Origin: Zonotrichia leucophrys gambelii | Taxonomy: Eukaryota; Chordata; Aves; Passeriformes; Passerellidae | Reading direction: 5' to 3' | Assembly: GCF_028769735.1 (NCBI RefSeq) | Contig: NC_088169.1 | Span: forward strand, 46,343,229-46,407,228 | Length of the DNA: 64,000 nt | Part shown: piece by piece, positions 23,791 to 35,592 of the stretch | How the letters are laid out: each line of letters begins with the position of its first letter | Numbering within the stretch: position 1 is the first letter of the stretch | Program-made: the position numbers and the translations under genes | The notes under the pieces: model-generated | What the model was told of the DNA's origin: nothing | What the model saw: the letters and a program-made list of their open reading frames with translations, nothing else | The model's database searches: none

Positions 23791-26700
23791 ATCTTAAGAG
23801 AAGCCCATTTCTAGACATGCAGAATCAAGTTAACTCGTTCAGTTGAATAATCATGTCATGGACATATATGGCATAAATGTTGTGGGATCATGATCTGAAC
23901 AGCATTTTTAACTTTATTAATGGAGTTGACAAAGTGCAATCCTCTTTGTCATTGCCTCCACTTTCTTCACCAGTTCTTTACTATTTTATTCATCTGGGGT
24001 TCTAATTTCTCCTGGACTTTCTGGTCTTTCTCTTCCTGGAAGTTAAATATTAAACCAACACAGACAGGAATATGTTGAAGTCATTGGTGCCAAGTCTTCT
24101 TTTATACTAGCACTGTACTGTTGACTGGAATAGAGATGCTTAAAACTGCCACTTGTCTTATAGCAAAATGAGAATTAGAATTATTATCCCCAGAGCAAAA
24201 CTAAAGTTACTTATTAGGAAAATCAACAACTATAGGTAATGTAGAAAAAATCTTAGCTAGAATGGCATTGTAAAAGTCACTCACATGACATTGTCTAAAA
24301 TACAGCAGATGTTTCTGGTAGTTCACTCTAAGATATATGAGCTTATACTAGAATAAATGGATGCAAGGATTACTAGAAAAATGAGATGAGAGGCTAATAG
24401 ATCTTTGACTGTTTATGAGATATAACTGCAATCTATACATCTATAAATGATGGAAGATAGCTATCCAAACTGAGAGCAATCTTGGCACATGAGTAAATTG
24501 ATACAAACTGTGTATGAATACATTCAGTCTAGAAAGGACATTTTCCATCTATCACACAATGATATTCTATAGTAGCTTCACTCTCAGTGAACTATGAGCA
24601 AAAAATGTTGCTATATTCAAGCAAATGTTTGATATATCATGAAAATAATTACACACTCTGATTGTCTTCAAGGGCATGCAACTGACTCAGTGCTTCAAAA
24701 GTATGATTACTACTATAAATCTCTATACCAATTTCAAGAGTTAACTGAGGTTCCTGAAGCACAGAAGAAGCATTTTCCTGCAAAGAAAATAAAAGGAAGA
24801 AAAAAAGGAGAGAGATCAGTTTCATTGAGAGAAAAGTTGCAAATCTATACAAAACCACACAGGCAAAGTGATTACAGAAATAGTCTGTCTGAAGCATCTG
24901 GCTGAAAATTGAATTCTGACAATTTTCAGTGTATCATGGGAATATCTGTGAGCTAAAAGTTTTCTCCAGCTAGGCAGACTGGAAGTTGCATTTGTACATG
25001 TACGTGCGTATGTATATAATTGCAAGCAATACAACGTGCTTGACATCTCTTCATCAGAGAAGGAATTATCCACCTAAAACTATTGAAATTCTGGTTAGGT
25101 GTAATATGCTGACATTTGTTTCATATTAATACTCACAGCAGGGTGCCATCATTGCTGACTCCACACTCTCTTCAGGTAAGCTGTGCCTCTGGTGCTCAGA
25201 GACAACACTCCTGTGTGGCACGACAAGAAGTTGGGTTTTATTTGTTGCTTGAAATAAAGAGTCACCATGGTTTGAAAAGGAATCTGAACCACTCCATGGA
25301 TGACAATTCTTAGTGTTCTTTGTCTGTCCACCATCTCTTGAAAGCTGCATGAAAGTGAGGTTCCCAACAATTGAAGAAAGGTAAGGATTACTCATCATCC
25401 ATATTTCCTTTTCTTATCTTATTATTAAAAGAAATTTATTACGCTTTTGTGCCTTCTGGGATGAAACCTACAAACTCTCCAGTGCAAACCAGATATTCTT
25501 TATTGTGACAGAAACTTTCCCTACATTCATATAAAGTATTTTTCCTGGATATATTTGTATTTTTTTTCCTTGCATGTGATATCGAATCAGACACTTAAAG
25601 TTCTTTTTCTCTAATAAGTAAGTTGCTGACACTCCACTTTATGCATGTTATCCGTTACTATAATTGGAAACAATAGTAAATGAAGAATAAACTGCAGATC
25701 AAAAAATTGTTGTAAAGAAAATAATGCAAAGTTCCATGCCAGCTAGGTAGACAAAATTCAGAGATGTTTTGTTCCTTTATTTCTTTTGTTTGGATGCTTT
25801 TCCTTCTCTTTTTAGCTCATATTTATTCTAGGCATGTACTTCCCTTATGTCCTTACATTTTTCCTTTTTTTCTAATTGATCTTCCTCAATTCTCTTCTAT
25901 CATATCAGAATTTTTTTTCTGTTTTACCCCAGATCTTTTCAAATAAATAAAATTAGCATCAATTATGTGTGCACCAACAGATGAGCATGAATGAATATAT
26001 TTTATATCTCTGTTTTGCCATAAGGAGTTTAAGATTCCACATATACTTTTTTATTTTCATATTTCCAGGAAGGCAAGAAAACCAGTAAACTCAGATGTTT
26101 CAATATTCAAGCAGATATGATAAAAATAAGGATATTAGATTAGTCATTTCATAACATATGTCTTCATATATGTTTAAAAAAATCAGTCTGTGCTGAGCCA
26201 GGAGCTCTATGAAGGTCTCTACCTCACTTAGAAACTTGTCAAGGCATTTATTCTAAGTGTCAAGTTTTATCATCACTCCCAACAGAGTATATTTATAGAG
26301 TCTGTAATATGGGGTTTGATTTATGAGCTCAGAGAGTACAGCATAAGCAGATATTTGTAAAGTTGAGTATTGTTATCTAAAATTATTATCCTAATAATGA
26401 TAGTTCATAAATTATCTAGCAGCTTAAATATTTACAGTAAAGCCCATTGCAATCCTAATTGTTGGTTGTTAGAATACTAACACGACTGTGACTGGATCAT
26501 GCACTGTTTCTTGGCATATCATTATCAAACTTGTCTGTGGGATCTGATCCAAAAGAAAACTTGAAGAACACCTGTATTCACCAAAGAAATTCTTTGAAAA
26601 TGCACTGGTTTCCTCTCTTTTATGCTTACTGCCTTTGTGCAAAATTAAAATATTTGCTTGCGATAGAGATGATATGATTCAAAACTCTTGCTGCTTAACT

Positions 26701-29444
26701 AGATCTGTTTCATGTTTCCTTCCTTTTTGATGTTGTTGAGTCTTGGTTCTGGATAAAGACTTTATTTTGCATATATTTTTAGCAAATAAACTTCAGGTAT
26801 TCTCAGCTTTACCATACTATAACCCATTCCTTTGGTTAGTCTATCCAAATAAAAAACATTTATTTTTATTTTTCTCTTCTCTTTATTTCAGAGAACTCTA
26901 CAGAAGTTATAAATGTAGATTATCCACTATTCTTGATCTGGATTTTTGGTTTTGTATTACATTGCACTACAATGGCTTTTTCTTCAACATTTTCAGGTAA
27001 GGTTTCTATTATATATGTAGTGGGGAAAGCAATCTGATGCCTAATAAAATGCAATGCTTTCTACCTGATTGGTTGTTTTTCTTATTTTTTTCTAAAGAGA
27101 GAAATTATACTCTCTTCTAGTGTTCCTTTTTACTTTTTAAAAAGTCTACTGGACACCTTATGTAGATGATAAAATGAGTTAAATTATGTGTACCTTGAAA
27201 ATTAAAATTGTATGTGTTTTTGAACTTAAAGAAAAACATTAAATACGAGGAAATATTTCTAATTTACTTCATGAAGAAAACTGGGAGAAAGGGAGGGAGT
27301 CTTCTTATGAAAACCCTTCATTCTTACAGTTGTACAGCAGACACAAGTGTAGGTTTTAGTTGCTTCACCTCTACCTCCTTCTCAATCTCAGTCCATACCT
27401 GTCTCACTTCTGGATGATTTTCTCTGCTTTTTATGCTGCACCAAGTCTAAAATTTTTAAACTAAATTTTTTAACAACCAAAATCAGACATTTCAGGAATT
27501 TTCTCCTTTTTCCTGCCTAGCATGCCACACTATGTCACAAAGTATGAAAAAATCCCCAACAACTCATGGTGTTCATCAGTCTGGCACTTTGAAGTTTGCT
27601 TTTATTACATTTGGTGCCTTGCCCATTCAGAAAACCAAGACAGAAAAATTTCTACATATTGTTTTATATGACCTTGAAAATGTCTTATACTCAGTTCCAC
27701 TCTTTCTGTTGACTTGCATTTGGCAATCATAACAGAACCTCACTATTACAAACCTTGGTCTGCTGCCAGAACTGGAGGGAAGAAGGTACAATGCCTGTCA
27801 ATTATGATTTCCTCTGCATTTTGTTGATGAAACAACTCTCTAAACACTTTCTGAACCCATCCACTGAGATTATCTTTTCTGAATTCTCTTTTATCTTTTA
27901 ATTCATACCTCCCTTTTGTGTAAGTTTTCAATATTGGCAGCTGGACTGGCTTTTTTCTACAATAGTATTCTCTTCTATAGGGTATTCCAGATTCAGGAAT
28001 CTTTTGCTTTTTTTCCCATTGACAAATATGTGTGAAAAATGTTTTTCTTCAGCATTTTTGGTCAATAATTTACAGATAAAACCGTACCCTCTACCCCACC
28101 AATGCCCTTTAACTTGGCAATTATCCTTGACATGCTATTTTAAAAGAAATTAAAGTTTTCCTTTTTTTTTTTATTGTTGTAAGACTTAGGAAACAATTTC
28201 TTTTCTCTGTTCACAGTAGTTTTGATTCTGAAACAACAGTGTTAGTTTTTCCATCTATAAAAGAGAAATGCTTCCTGACTTAGAATATATAACTGAACTG
28301 CAGAAATATCATACACCTTTGAATAGTTGCATAAACAGCCGACACATTTCCAAATCCTGAAGAGGGTCAAGCTAAGAAAACGCCTAATAATTACAACATA
28401 GATGTTAGAATTAAGTAGAACTTAGCCTGTAGGGATTGGTACATTGTTTGCTTTAAAATCATTCTTCTAGTTTGAAAAACAGATATGATAAGACAAATAA
28501 GGGATTTATAGGTTTCAAATTATAGCTTGCAATGCTAATATTTAGAAAATGATGACTAAGAAAATTCTAGAGATGCTGGGCTTGAGAGCAAAATTTATGC
28601 AGCTAAAACCTTTTTTTTTTTAATTTACTAAAACAAGGAAAAATATTTTCATTGAGCAGAAAGGATAAAAAATCATTTTCTGAGGAAGTACAGGTATTTC
28701 CAATATAAAACAAATGACTGATCATTACTCTGACTCTACTAAATTGCTCTAAGTTATTTGTGGAAAACTGTATAAAACCCATGCATATGTGCTTTGGGCT
28801 GGACTGAAATGATAAGTAAAGAATGTTGTTCTAGGGTGAAAGACACTGCTTCAGTGAGATACGAACTAAAGCTGCCCAGGTCAAAGTTGTCCACTGGAAA
28901 AACAAATAATTATTATGGACAAAACCACCAAAAACCTTGATATATATCTATGTACGGGAAATAAAAAATAAATTAAAATATACAAATTAATTCTTAATTT
29001 TTACATTCTTATAACATCTTTGGGGAGGCAGACAAAACTGTAATTGTAAAGCAGTAAAAACCAGCTAGTTTGGTTTTCTAGGGCCATGTGATCAGTAAGC
29101 CTGCTGTCAACATATGGCTATCATCTGAGTTGGAAAGAAAAAAACCTAGAAAAACAGCAGCTCTTTGGTGGGAATAAATTTACAGACTACCAAAATCTTG
29201 AGGAAGGCTGATTCTGAGGTTGCGCTGCTGCAGGTGATGGCCGGGCTACCAGCCAAATCAGATCTGTTGACGTGTTGGAATGAGTGTGCTTTTTCCTCAA
29301 ACTCGTGGTGCTTGCATGCCACAGCTGGGCCACAGTGTTTTGCATAGGTTTGTATTCCATACAGAATGTGGATTTGCTGTAATATAGAGATCAAAGAATA
29401 GAAATCATAATTTTCACACTATACTCATATTCTGTCTTTAAAAA

Positions 29445-29668
29445 TATTAAAATAATAGAATTATAAAACCATTTGGGCTGGAAAAGACCATTAAGTCCAA
29501 TTGTTAGCCTGACACTGCTAAGTCTATGACTTAGTGCCATAGTTACAGGTCTTTTAAAGAACAACAGGGAAGATGACTTAACCAGTTCCCTGGACAGCCT
29601 ATTCCTATTATTGATAACCATATTTGTGAAGAATTTTTTCCACATATCCAAAACAAAATCTAATTCAT
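29445..29668 (-). mobile_element. CR1 LINE, 3' UTR fragment
   Basis: The plus strand shows CR1 antisense text: TTTGGGCTGGAAAAGACCAT, AAGTCCAATTGTTAGCCTGA, CACTGCTAAGTC, TTCCCTGGACAGCCTATTCC and GTGAAGAATTTTTTCCACAT. It covers about 220 bases of 3' untranslated region and is 5' truncated. The ORF at 29391-29651 on the minus strand falls inside it and is not a gene. Confidence 0.85.
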
Positions 29669-31234
29669 TTTTTAATGCATTTTACTGTTGGGGTTCTGTC
29701 CTCATGGCTACCTCAAATTACCTTAATTTTCTCCCCAAACTGCCTCAAATTTCTCCACAACACGTCTGATTCATGACTTTATAGTTAAGAAAAAAGGAGC
29801 GTGTGAGCTGAACAGTTTGCAGAGATGTAGCACTGCAATACACATTGCCATTGCTAATGCTGGATGTCTGCAAGGCCTCAGGGCTGGGGCTTATCAGCCC
29901 TGCTCTGCCTGAACTTCCGTTGACCTGCCTGCAAATTTGTTTTGCTTGGTTTAGTAGCGACAGAAGTTTCCTCATTTGACCAGGTGACTACAAATGATTT
30001 GCTTTACTTTTAGAAAACCATAGCTGAAGTAAGAATTTATTCTGAAAAAAGTGCACAGCTCGAATACAATGCCATAAAATGGAGAAATACGTATGTGGTA
30101 GGACAGCAGTGACCCAGAGAAGTCAGTACACAGGACATGGTGCAGAGGAGTACAGGCACAGGGGTACTAAGAGATAGGGAGCAGACAGGGCACTAGAGAC
30201 AATGCAACGATGAACAATTCACCCATGATCAGTTAAAGAAATTCTGGCATGGAGCTGGAAAATATTGATTTTTGGGGCAATAAGGAAAAATAAAAATATA
30301 TCTAGAGCATGTGGATACATAGTAAATTTGGATGTAACATGGAGCTTCAGAAAAAAAAGGCTGTTAAAATGTAAGGAAATGCATCAATGTTACCCCAGCT
30401 GGTCACTTAGACAGAGGTAGAGAGACCTATCAACATGGACATCATAGTCCTTCTTGTAAAAAACTCCAGAATCCAAAAGTCATGGTCAACCTCCTCACCT
30501 AAAAGACCCATACAGAGCAGAACGGAAACACCAACCTCAGGGCCCAGAGGAGCATTGGGAGAGGGCCATAATACTTGGAATAAGGGCTGAATCGAAAAGT
30601 GTGTGCACTGTGTATTTGTCTGCATTATTTTTCTGGTAACAACTAGATCCAGACCAATGAAGATTAGATTAATTATTTCCTTTATACCACAATTGAAGAC
30701 TTGGCTTTACTTACATATGTGTGGGTTTTTTTGGCTTTCAGCAAGATTAAATATTTTAATTCAAAACTTCACATTGCTTGATAAGCATTGTGCTATCAAG
30801 TACTTTTAGCAGTAAAATGTGTATCTTATTTTGTTATTTTATGTGGTTTGGGAGAAAAAAATAATATAAGCCAATAAAAATAGTTTAATTTATTGCCATT
30901 TTCCATAAAAGTTCAGCAAGATGTTTCATTCTAAAACCTATGTAGACACTACTTGAAATGAGATGGATGGATGGATGGATGGATGGATGGATGGATGGAT
31001 GGATGGATGGACACAACCAAACCAGCCAAAACCCAGCAAAACAAACAAAAATTTTAAAAGCAACCCGCATAACCCTTTATAAACATTGCATATCAACCTC
31101 TATATTAGTGGCAATAATTGGGGATTGTAACAAAAAGTATATAAAACAATAAATATAGTCAAAACACTAATATCTCTGTTTTTCTTGTCTTCACACATAT
31201 GCAATGAATCTTCATGTCCAGGATGAATAGGAGG
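29669..31234. other. Unique DNA with microsatellite
   Basis: No gene recognised. It contains the GATG array at 30962. Confidence 0.5.
30962..31010. repeat. GATG tetranucleotide microsatellite
   Basis: A perfect array of about 12 GATG units (49 bases). It produces repetitive open frames on both strands (30958-31152 plus, 30885-31070 minus) that are not genes. Perfect arrays of this length are usually variable between individuals. Confidence 0.95.
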
Positions 31235-31425
31235 CTTAAATACCACAATGGAGATTTAAATTGGACTTTAGGAAAGTTGGACCAGGCTGCCCAAAAAATA
31301 TTATGAGTCTCCAAGACTGAAGGCTTTCAAGGGAAGCCTGAAAATACACTTGACAGCCATGAGCTAGGTAAGTCTGATCATGCTATGAAGTGGATGATTT
31401 ATAGTTCTTTTCCAGCTGGACTGTA
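31235..31425 (+). mobile_element. Degenerate CR1 3' fragment
   Basis: TTAAATTGGACTTTAGGAAA followed by TTGGACCAGGCTGCCCA and CTTTTCCAGCTGGAC fits a CR1 3' end in sense orientation, with a deletion between the first two blocks. Many substitutions make this an old copy; the borders are approximate. Confidence 0.5.
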
Positions 31426-32278
31426 CACTGTGCCATTTACCTTTGATCTGCTGAATGCTGGCCAGGGAATGCTGGTTTCGTGGGACAACTCCACTTTAGT
31501 CCATGAGAAATGCTATATTTCTTTGTTTGCTTTCTATTTAATTTCAGCCTTTTTTGGAATAAACCCAGATTTTAGAAAGCTTCCCACGAAGTTCAAAACC
31601 TATTATTGAGTCAGATTTAGTGCAGAGCTTATGTTTGACACCTTCCAGGGAAATGGCATTTCACAATCCCATTACTTTAAGGATTCAGAAACACTTCAGA
31701 AATCTTCCCAAAACCACAGTTGCCTTGACACTATTTTCTCAGCAGCTACGCAGAAAATAGAGCTCTTGTTTCTATTTAGGAACTCCAGAGATAGTGTGAC
31801 AGGAAATCAAGAAGTTTATGATTAACAAAAGGTCATCTTAGCCTCAGAAAAGGACAAAAAAACCCAAATCAAGACCAAAAACAATCTTTAGGTATTAGAG
31901 AAGCAGTTTGCAAAATTACATTTTAAAAAAAGGAAAAGCAACAGAAAAATACAGGACAATGTCACTCCAAGTATAAGTTTGTCCTGTTCTTTTTTCTGTC
32001 ACTTAATGATGGCCTGAGTACTAGAAGCCCATGCTACAATCTTAGTTCTGGCAGTGATACTTGTGATACTGAACTGCCACTTTGCTAAGAAAAGTAGCAT
32101 CTCCAATAATTTTTAAGGGCTGTATTGATTGATTTTAATCAGAAAAAAATCTATTTTTCTTGGTTTTCTTTCCAAAATTCAGCTTTAAAGGCGTTATAGA
32201 ACTGATCAAAATAAACATCAACTAGTTACATCAAAGGCTTCTCTTAGACAAAATAAATCAAAAGAAGGTGTTATAGAT

Positions 32279-32354
32279 TTTATATACACTTCTCAGACTT
32301 CAGAGATGAAAAAGAGTTTATATACACTTCTCAGATAAAAGAGACAAAAAAGAG
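32279..32354. repeat. 38-bp tandem duplication
   Basis: Two consecutive 38-base units both start TTTATATACACTTCTCAGA and end AAAAAGAG or AAAAAAGAG. The first halves are identical and the second halves diverge, so it is a duplication of moderate age. Confidence 0.8.
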
Positions 32355-33268
32355 TTCAGAGAATAAATCTTGATATTTGTTTGCAGATTTGTTACTTACC
32401 CATCTCTCTTTTCACAGAGGTAAAATTTGTAAACTTACATTTGTAAGCTTACATTTTGTTTCTGTAGATACAGATACATGTAGACACAGAGATGAGTCAT
32501 GTGTATTTCTAAGAAAACAGTGATCTAGCATCTTTCAAAGGCTTGTGAGGAATGCTAATATGCCTAATGACAGTAATGCGCCCCCTGAATCAGGATGGCA
32601 ATTGTGTACTTGGCTTTTAAATTCATCTTGTTAGTCTTATATACCTGCTCTTATACTGGGGGCACTAATGTAAACATGTAAATAAATATAAATGATGGTT
32701 AAATAGAACCTTCCAGTCTAGCGCAGAATTTAATTTCTTAAATGAATATATATATATCTCTACTAAATATAACATAAAACATGCGCAGAGAATATTAGGC
32801 ACAGAGTATCATTAAAAGCTCACATCAAAGAATCCAGCAGCAAATGTATTTCCTCTGCTCTTTAGTTTTGGCCTCTGGAGGTACTATAAAAACAGATACT
32901 GCTCTGATTCTGGCATAATGATTTGAAAGGAGTAGAGAGAAAAATATTTTCCACCTTTATGGGATTTACACCTTTATACTTCTTCAGTCATAACAAGCAG
33001 GGTGTTCAGGAGCCAACAAGGAAAACTGCTTCTCTAAAAGCAATTATTGTCTTAGAGGGTGTGATAACATCCAACTTACAAGTTTGTATTACATATCTTT
33101 TCTTATACTGTAATACATAAAAACATGAAGGGTCTTATCCTTTAAGAGAGATCCAACCACTCTAAAAGAGTTGGAAAAATGAAACTGACTCCAGAAATTG
33201 GCCCAGAGGGAGCCCAGGAAAATAAGTGATGCCAGTTTCCCTTTAAAGATGATCCATGTCACAGAGTT

Positions 33269-33314
33269 TTTAAATTATTTTTCTCTTGTTCTTTAAATTA
33301 TTTTTCTCTTGTTC
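33269..33314. repeat. 23-bp perfect tandem duplication
   Basis: A 23-base unit starting TTTAAATTATTTTTCTC occurs twice with no mismatch. The exact identity suggests a recent event that may vary between individuals. Confidence 0.85.
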
Positions 33315-34784
33315 TTGGAGCTAGAACAGCCAACAGTAGGTAGTGATCCTTAATTTCTCAAGATGTTTTATCCCTTATTACAAATCAGTTTTTTAAAATG
33401 ACTTTAAAACTATTTGTTGTCATTACAGCTCCTTGCTTTCGCAATTAAGTTGTGTTAGTTTCTAGGCACTTAGCAGTACTTCAAAGATGTTGCCTTCTTG
33501 ATTTTTTTTTTTTTAACATGCTTTTGGTTCCCAGCTCCAGTTCCCATACTTACAGTTCCCAGGCTGGCAGGCAATTTCTACATCAGTATTTCAGAAGGCA
33601 TTTTCCTCCGGTCAGTAATCTTCCCCTTCTAACAAGGTTGCCTTTCTGGCCACTCATATCTTAGGTAGAGAAGGAAAAGAGGTAATAACAAGTTCCATAT
33701 AATTTATCTTATTTGTGTTCTAGAATGATCTTACTCCTTTCTAGAAGTGTCTCAGTATTTAAGACTCATGACACTGGGAAAATACATAAAAAACCACTTG
33801 ACAAAATTAACAAGGAGGACCCTGGATTTTATGCATTACTGTTTCATTATGTTTGAATGTCCTCACTGGAAGAGAAGGACTTAAAATTTCAGCTTAACTG
33901 GAATTCATTTTGCAATAGTCACCCTTATTACTATTATATTTTAATGAGAAGACAAAAATTTACTTTTTTTTTTTTAACTCAGGCTTTCTCCTGAGGCTAG
34001 AAACATAAAGAAAGATGAGGGTTGGATTGTGCATAGCATAATACAAGGCCTCGTGTATTTAACTGTAGAGCAAAATATGTGATAGTACAGTAGCACACAT
34101 GGTTTTGCATTACTGGAAGTCACCCTGTATAGCTGTCAATAACTTCTCACTAAGTAGGAAAAATATCATATAGTTAAGAACACTATTAGTGTGCTTATAA
34201 TAACATTTAGATTCTCAGTGATGTACTTTCCCTCTACATATGTCAATATTTCATTTTTTTCCAAACTCTGAGTGAAAGGGCTTTTCAGAACCCTTTTCAG
34301 ATTTGCTTAAAAATGTTCTTGCATCTGAAATCCACAATGTCTTTCCCTCAAATGGAAATACCAGGCTGTTAAATTATGCAAGTAAGGTTAAAAAGACTCT
34401 GTACTTCTACTGTTTCTTCCAAAAAAAGAAGACTACAAAAAAGGAGTAATTGGTGATTAACAGTGTAGGTTTGAACTTTCAGAGAAAAAAAAATTGCTTT
34501 TTTTGAAAAATATGTTATCAGCAAGTCTTTGGATCATTAGCTGTATTAGTATTTCTTGAAAAGACAAAACTATAATTAAAAGAAATCTTAATAATTGTCA
34601 CTGGTATGTGGAAGAAGTAAGGCTTTTGCTCTCTGGAGATTGGTAGATATTACTACTTATGATATCTGCTGTTTTGGATGAAGTTGTTTTTCATGTTTAA
34701 GTTTTGGGGGGTTGGTTTTTTTTTTTTTCTGTTTGCTTTTTCAGTTTATCTTACCTGTGAAAAATTGTCTTAACCCACATGACA

Positions 34785-35592
34785 ATTGATAATTTGCAGA
34801 TGATGTTGATTTGGGCAGAAGAGCTGGTTTGCTGGAGGGTAGGATGGCTCTACAGAGGGATATGGACAGGATGGATCTACAAGCTAAGGCCAATTGTGAG
34901 AGGTTCAACAGTGCCAAGAGCCAGTTCTGCCCTTGGATCACAACAACCTCAGGCAGTGCTGCAGGCTGCAGGATGAGTGACTGAATATGAGCCAACAGTA
35001 CGGCCAGGTGCCCAAGAAGGCCAATGGTCTCCATCAGCAAAAGCGTGGTCAGCAGGACCAGAGAAGTGATTTTCCCCTGGACTCGTCATTGGGGAGGCCA
35101 CGCTTCAAGGGCTGTGCTCTGTTTTGGGCCCCTCACCACGGGAAAGAAAAGACCCTGAGGGGCTGGAGTGTACACAGAGAAGGGCAATGGAGCTGGTGAA
35201 GGGTCTAAAGTACAACTAATACATGTTTGATGGAGCTGGGATTATTTAGGCTGGAGAAAAGAAGGCTCAGGGGGATTTTATCCCTCGCTATCACTACCTG
35301 AAATGAAATTGTAGCCAGGTGGGCATTGGTCCTTTCTCCCAGGTAAAAATTGACAAGGCAAAGGGCATGGCCTCAAGCTGTTCCAGGGGGAAGTTTAGAT
35401 GGGGTGTTAGGAATAATTTCTTCTCTGTAAGGGTTGTCTTTTGGAATGGGCTACCCAAAGAAGTGGTTGAATCACCATCCGTGGAAATATTAGAAAAATG
35501 GGTAAAGGTAGCCCTTATGAACATGGCGGTGTTAGATTAATAGTTGGACTCAATGATCTTAAAGGTGTTTTCCAACCTGAAAGATTCTATGG
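34785..35592 (+). mobile_element. CR1 LINE, ORF2 end plus complete 3' UTR and tail
   Basis: The longest CR1 copy here, about 800 bases in sense orientation. The first part corresponds to the end of ORF2, the reverse transcriptase protein: GATAATTTGCAGATGATGTT, GCTCTACAGAGGGATATGGA, AGGCCAATTGTGAGAGGTTC. There follow TTTTGGGCCCCTCACCACGG, GGCAATGGAGCTGGTGAAGG, GGCTGGAGAAAAGAAGGCTC, the 3' UTR (GTTGGACTCAATGATCTTAA, TTCCAACCTGAA) and the CR1 tail GATTCTATG near 35583. Compared with the usual order it seems to lack several tens of bases near 34980. Frameshifts and stops break the frame, so it is dead; it is also 5' truncated. The minus-strand ORF at 34741-35040 is antisense and not a gene. Confidence 0.92.

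Larger units (their letters stand above)
20092..29440. other. Long AT-rich stretch, no gene seen
   Basis: More than 9 kb with no recognised gene or transposon. It contains a 14-bp tandem duplication (20413), a T run (20771), an extremely AT-rich stretch (22255-22600) and a strong hairpin (23748). Several ORFs of 80-115 codons (22964-23287, 23371-23715 minus, 24639-24905, 25126-25398 minus) overlap ORFs in other frames and show no domain, so I do not call them. Confidence 0.5.
31426..34784. other. Unique DNA with short tandem duplications
   Basis: About 3.4 kb with no recognised gene. Two clean local duplications are listed at 32279 and 33269. A T run lies at about 33503-33514. Confidence 0.5.

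Noticed and set aside
24639..25398. Cluster of 70-90 codon ORFs on both strands
   Set aside because: Mutually overlapping, no shared frame across the cluster, no recognised motif or splice pattern.
30962..31010. CRISPR-like array
   Set aside because: A plain four-base microsatellite without spacers; nothing in the window resembles a repeat-spacer array.
30885..31152. Repetitive MDGW / HPSI proteins on both strands
   Set aside because: Direct translations of the GATG microsatellite.
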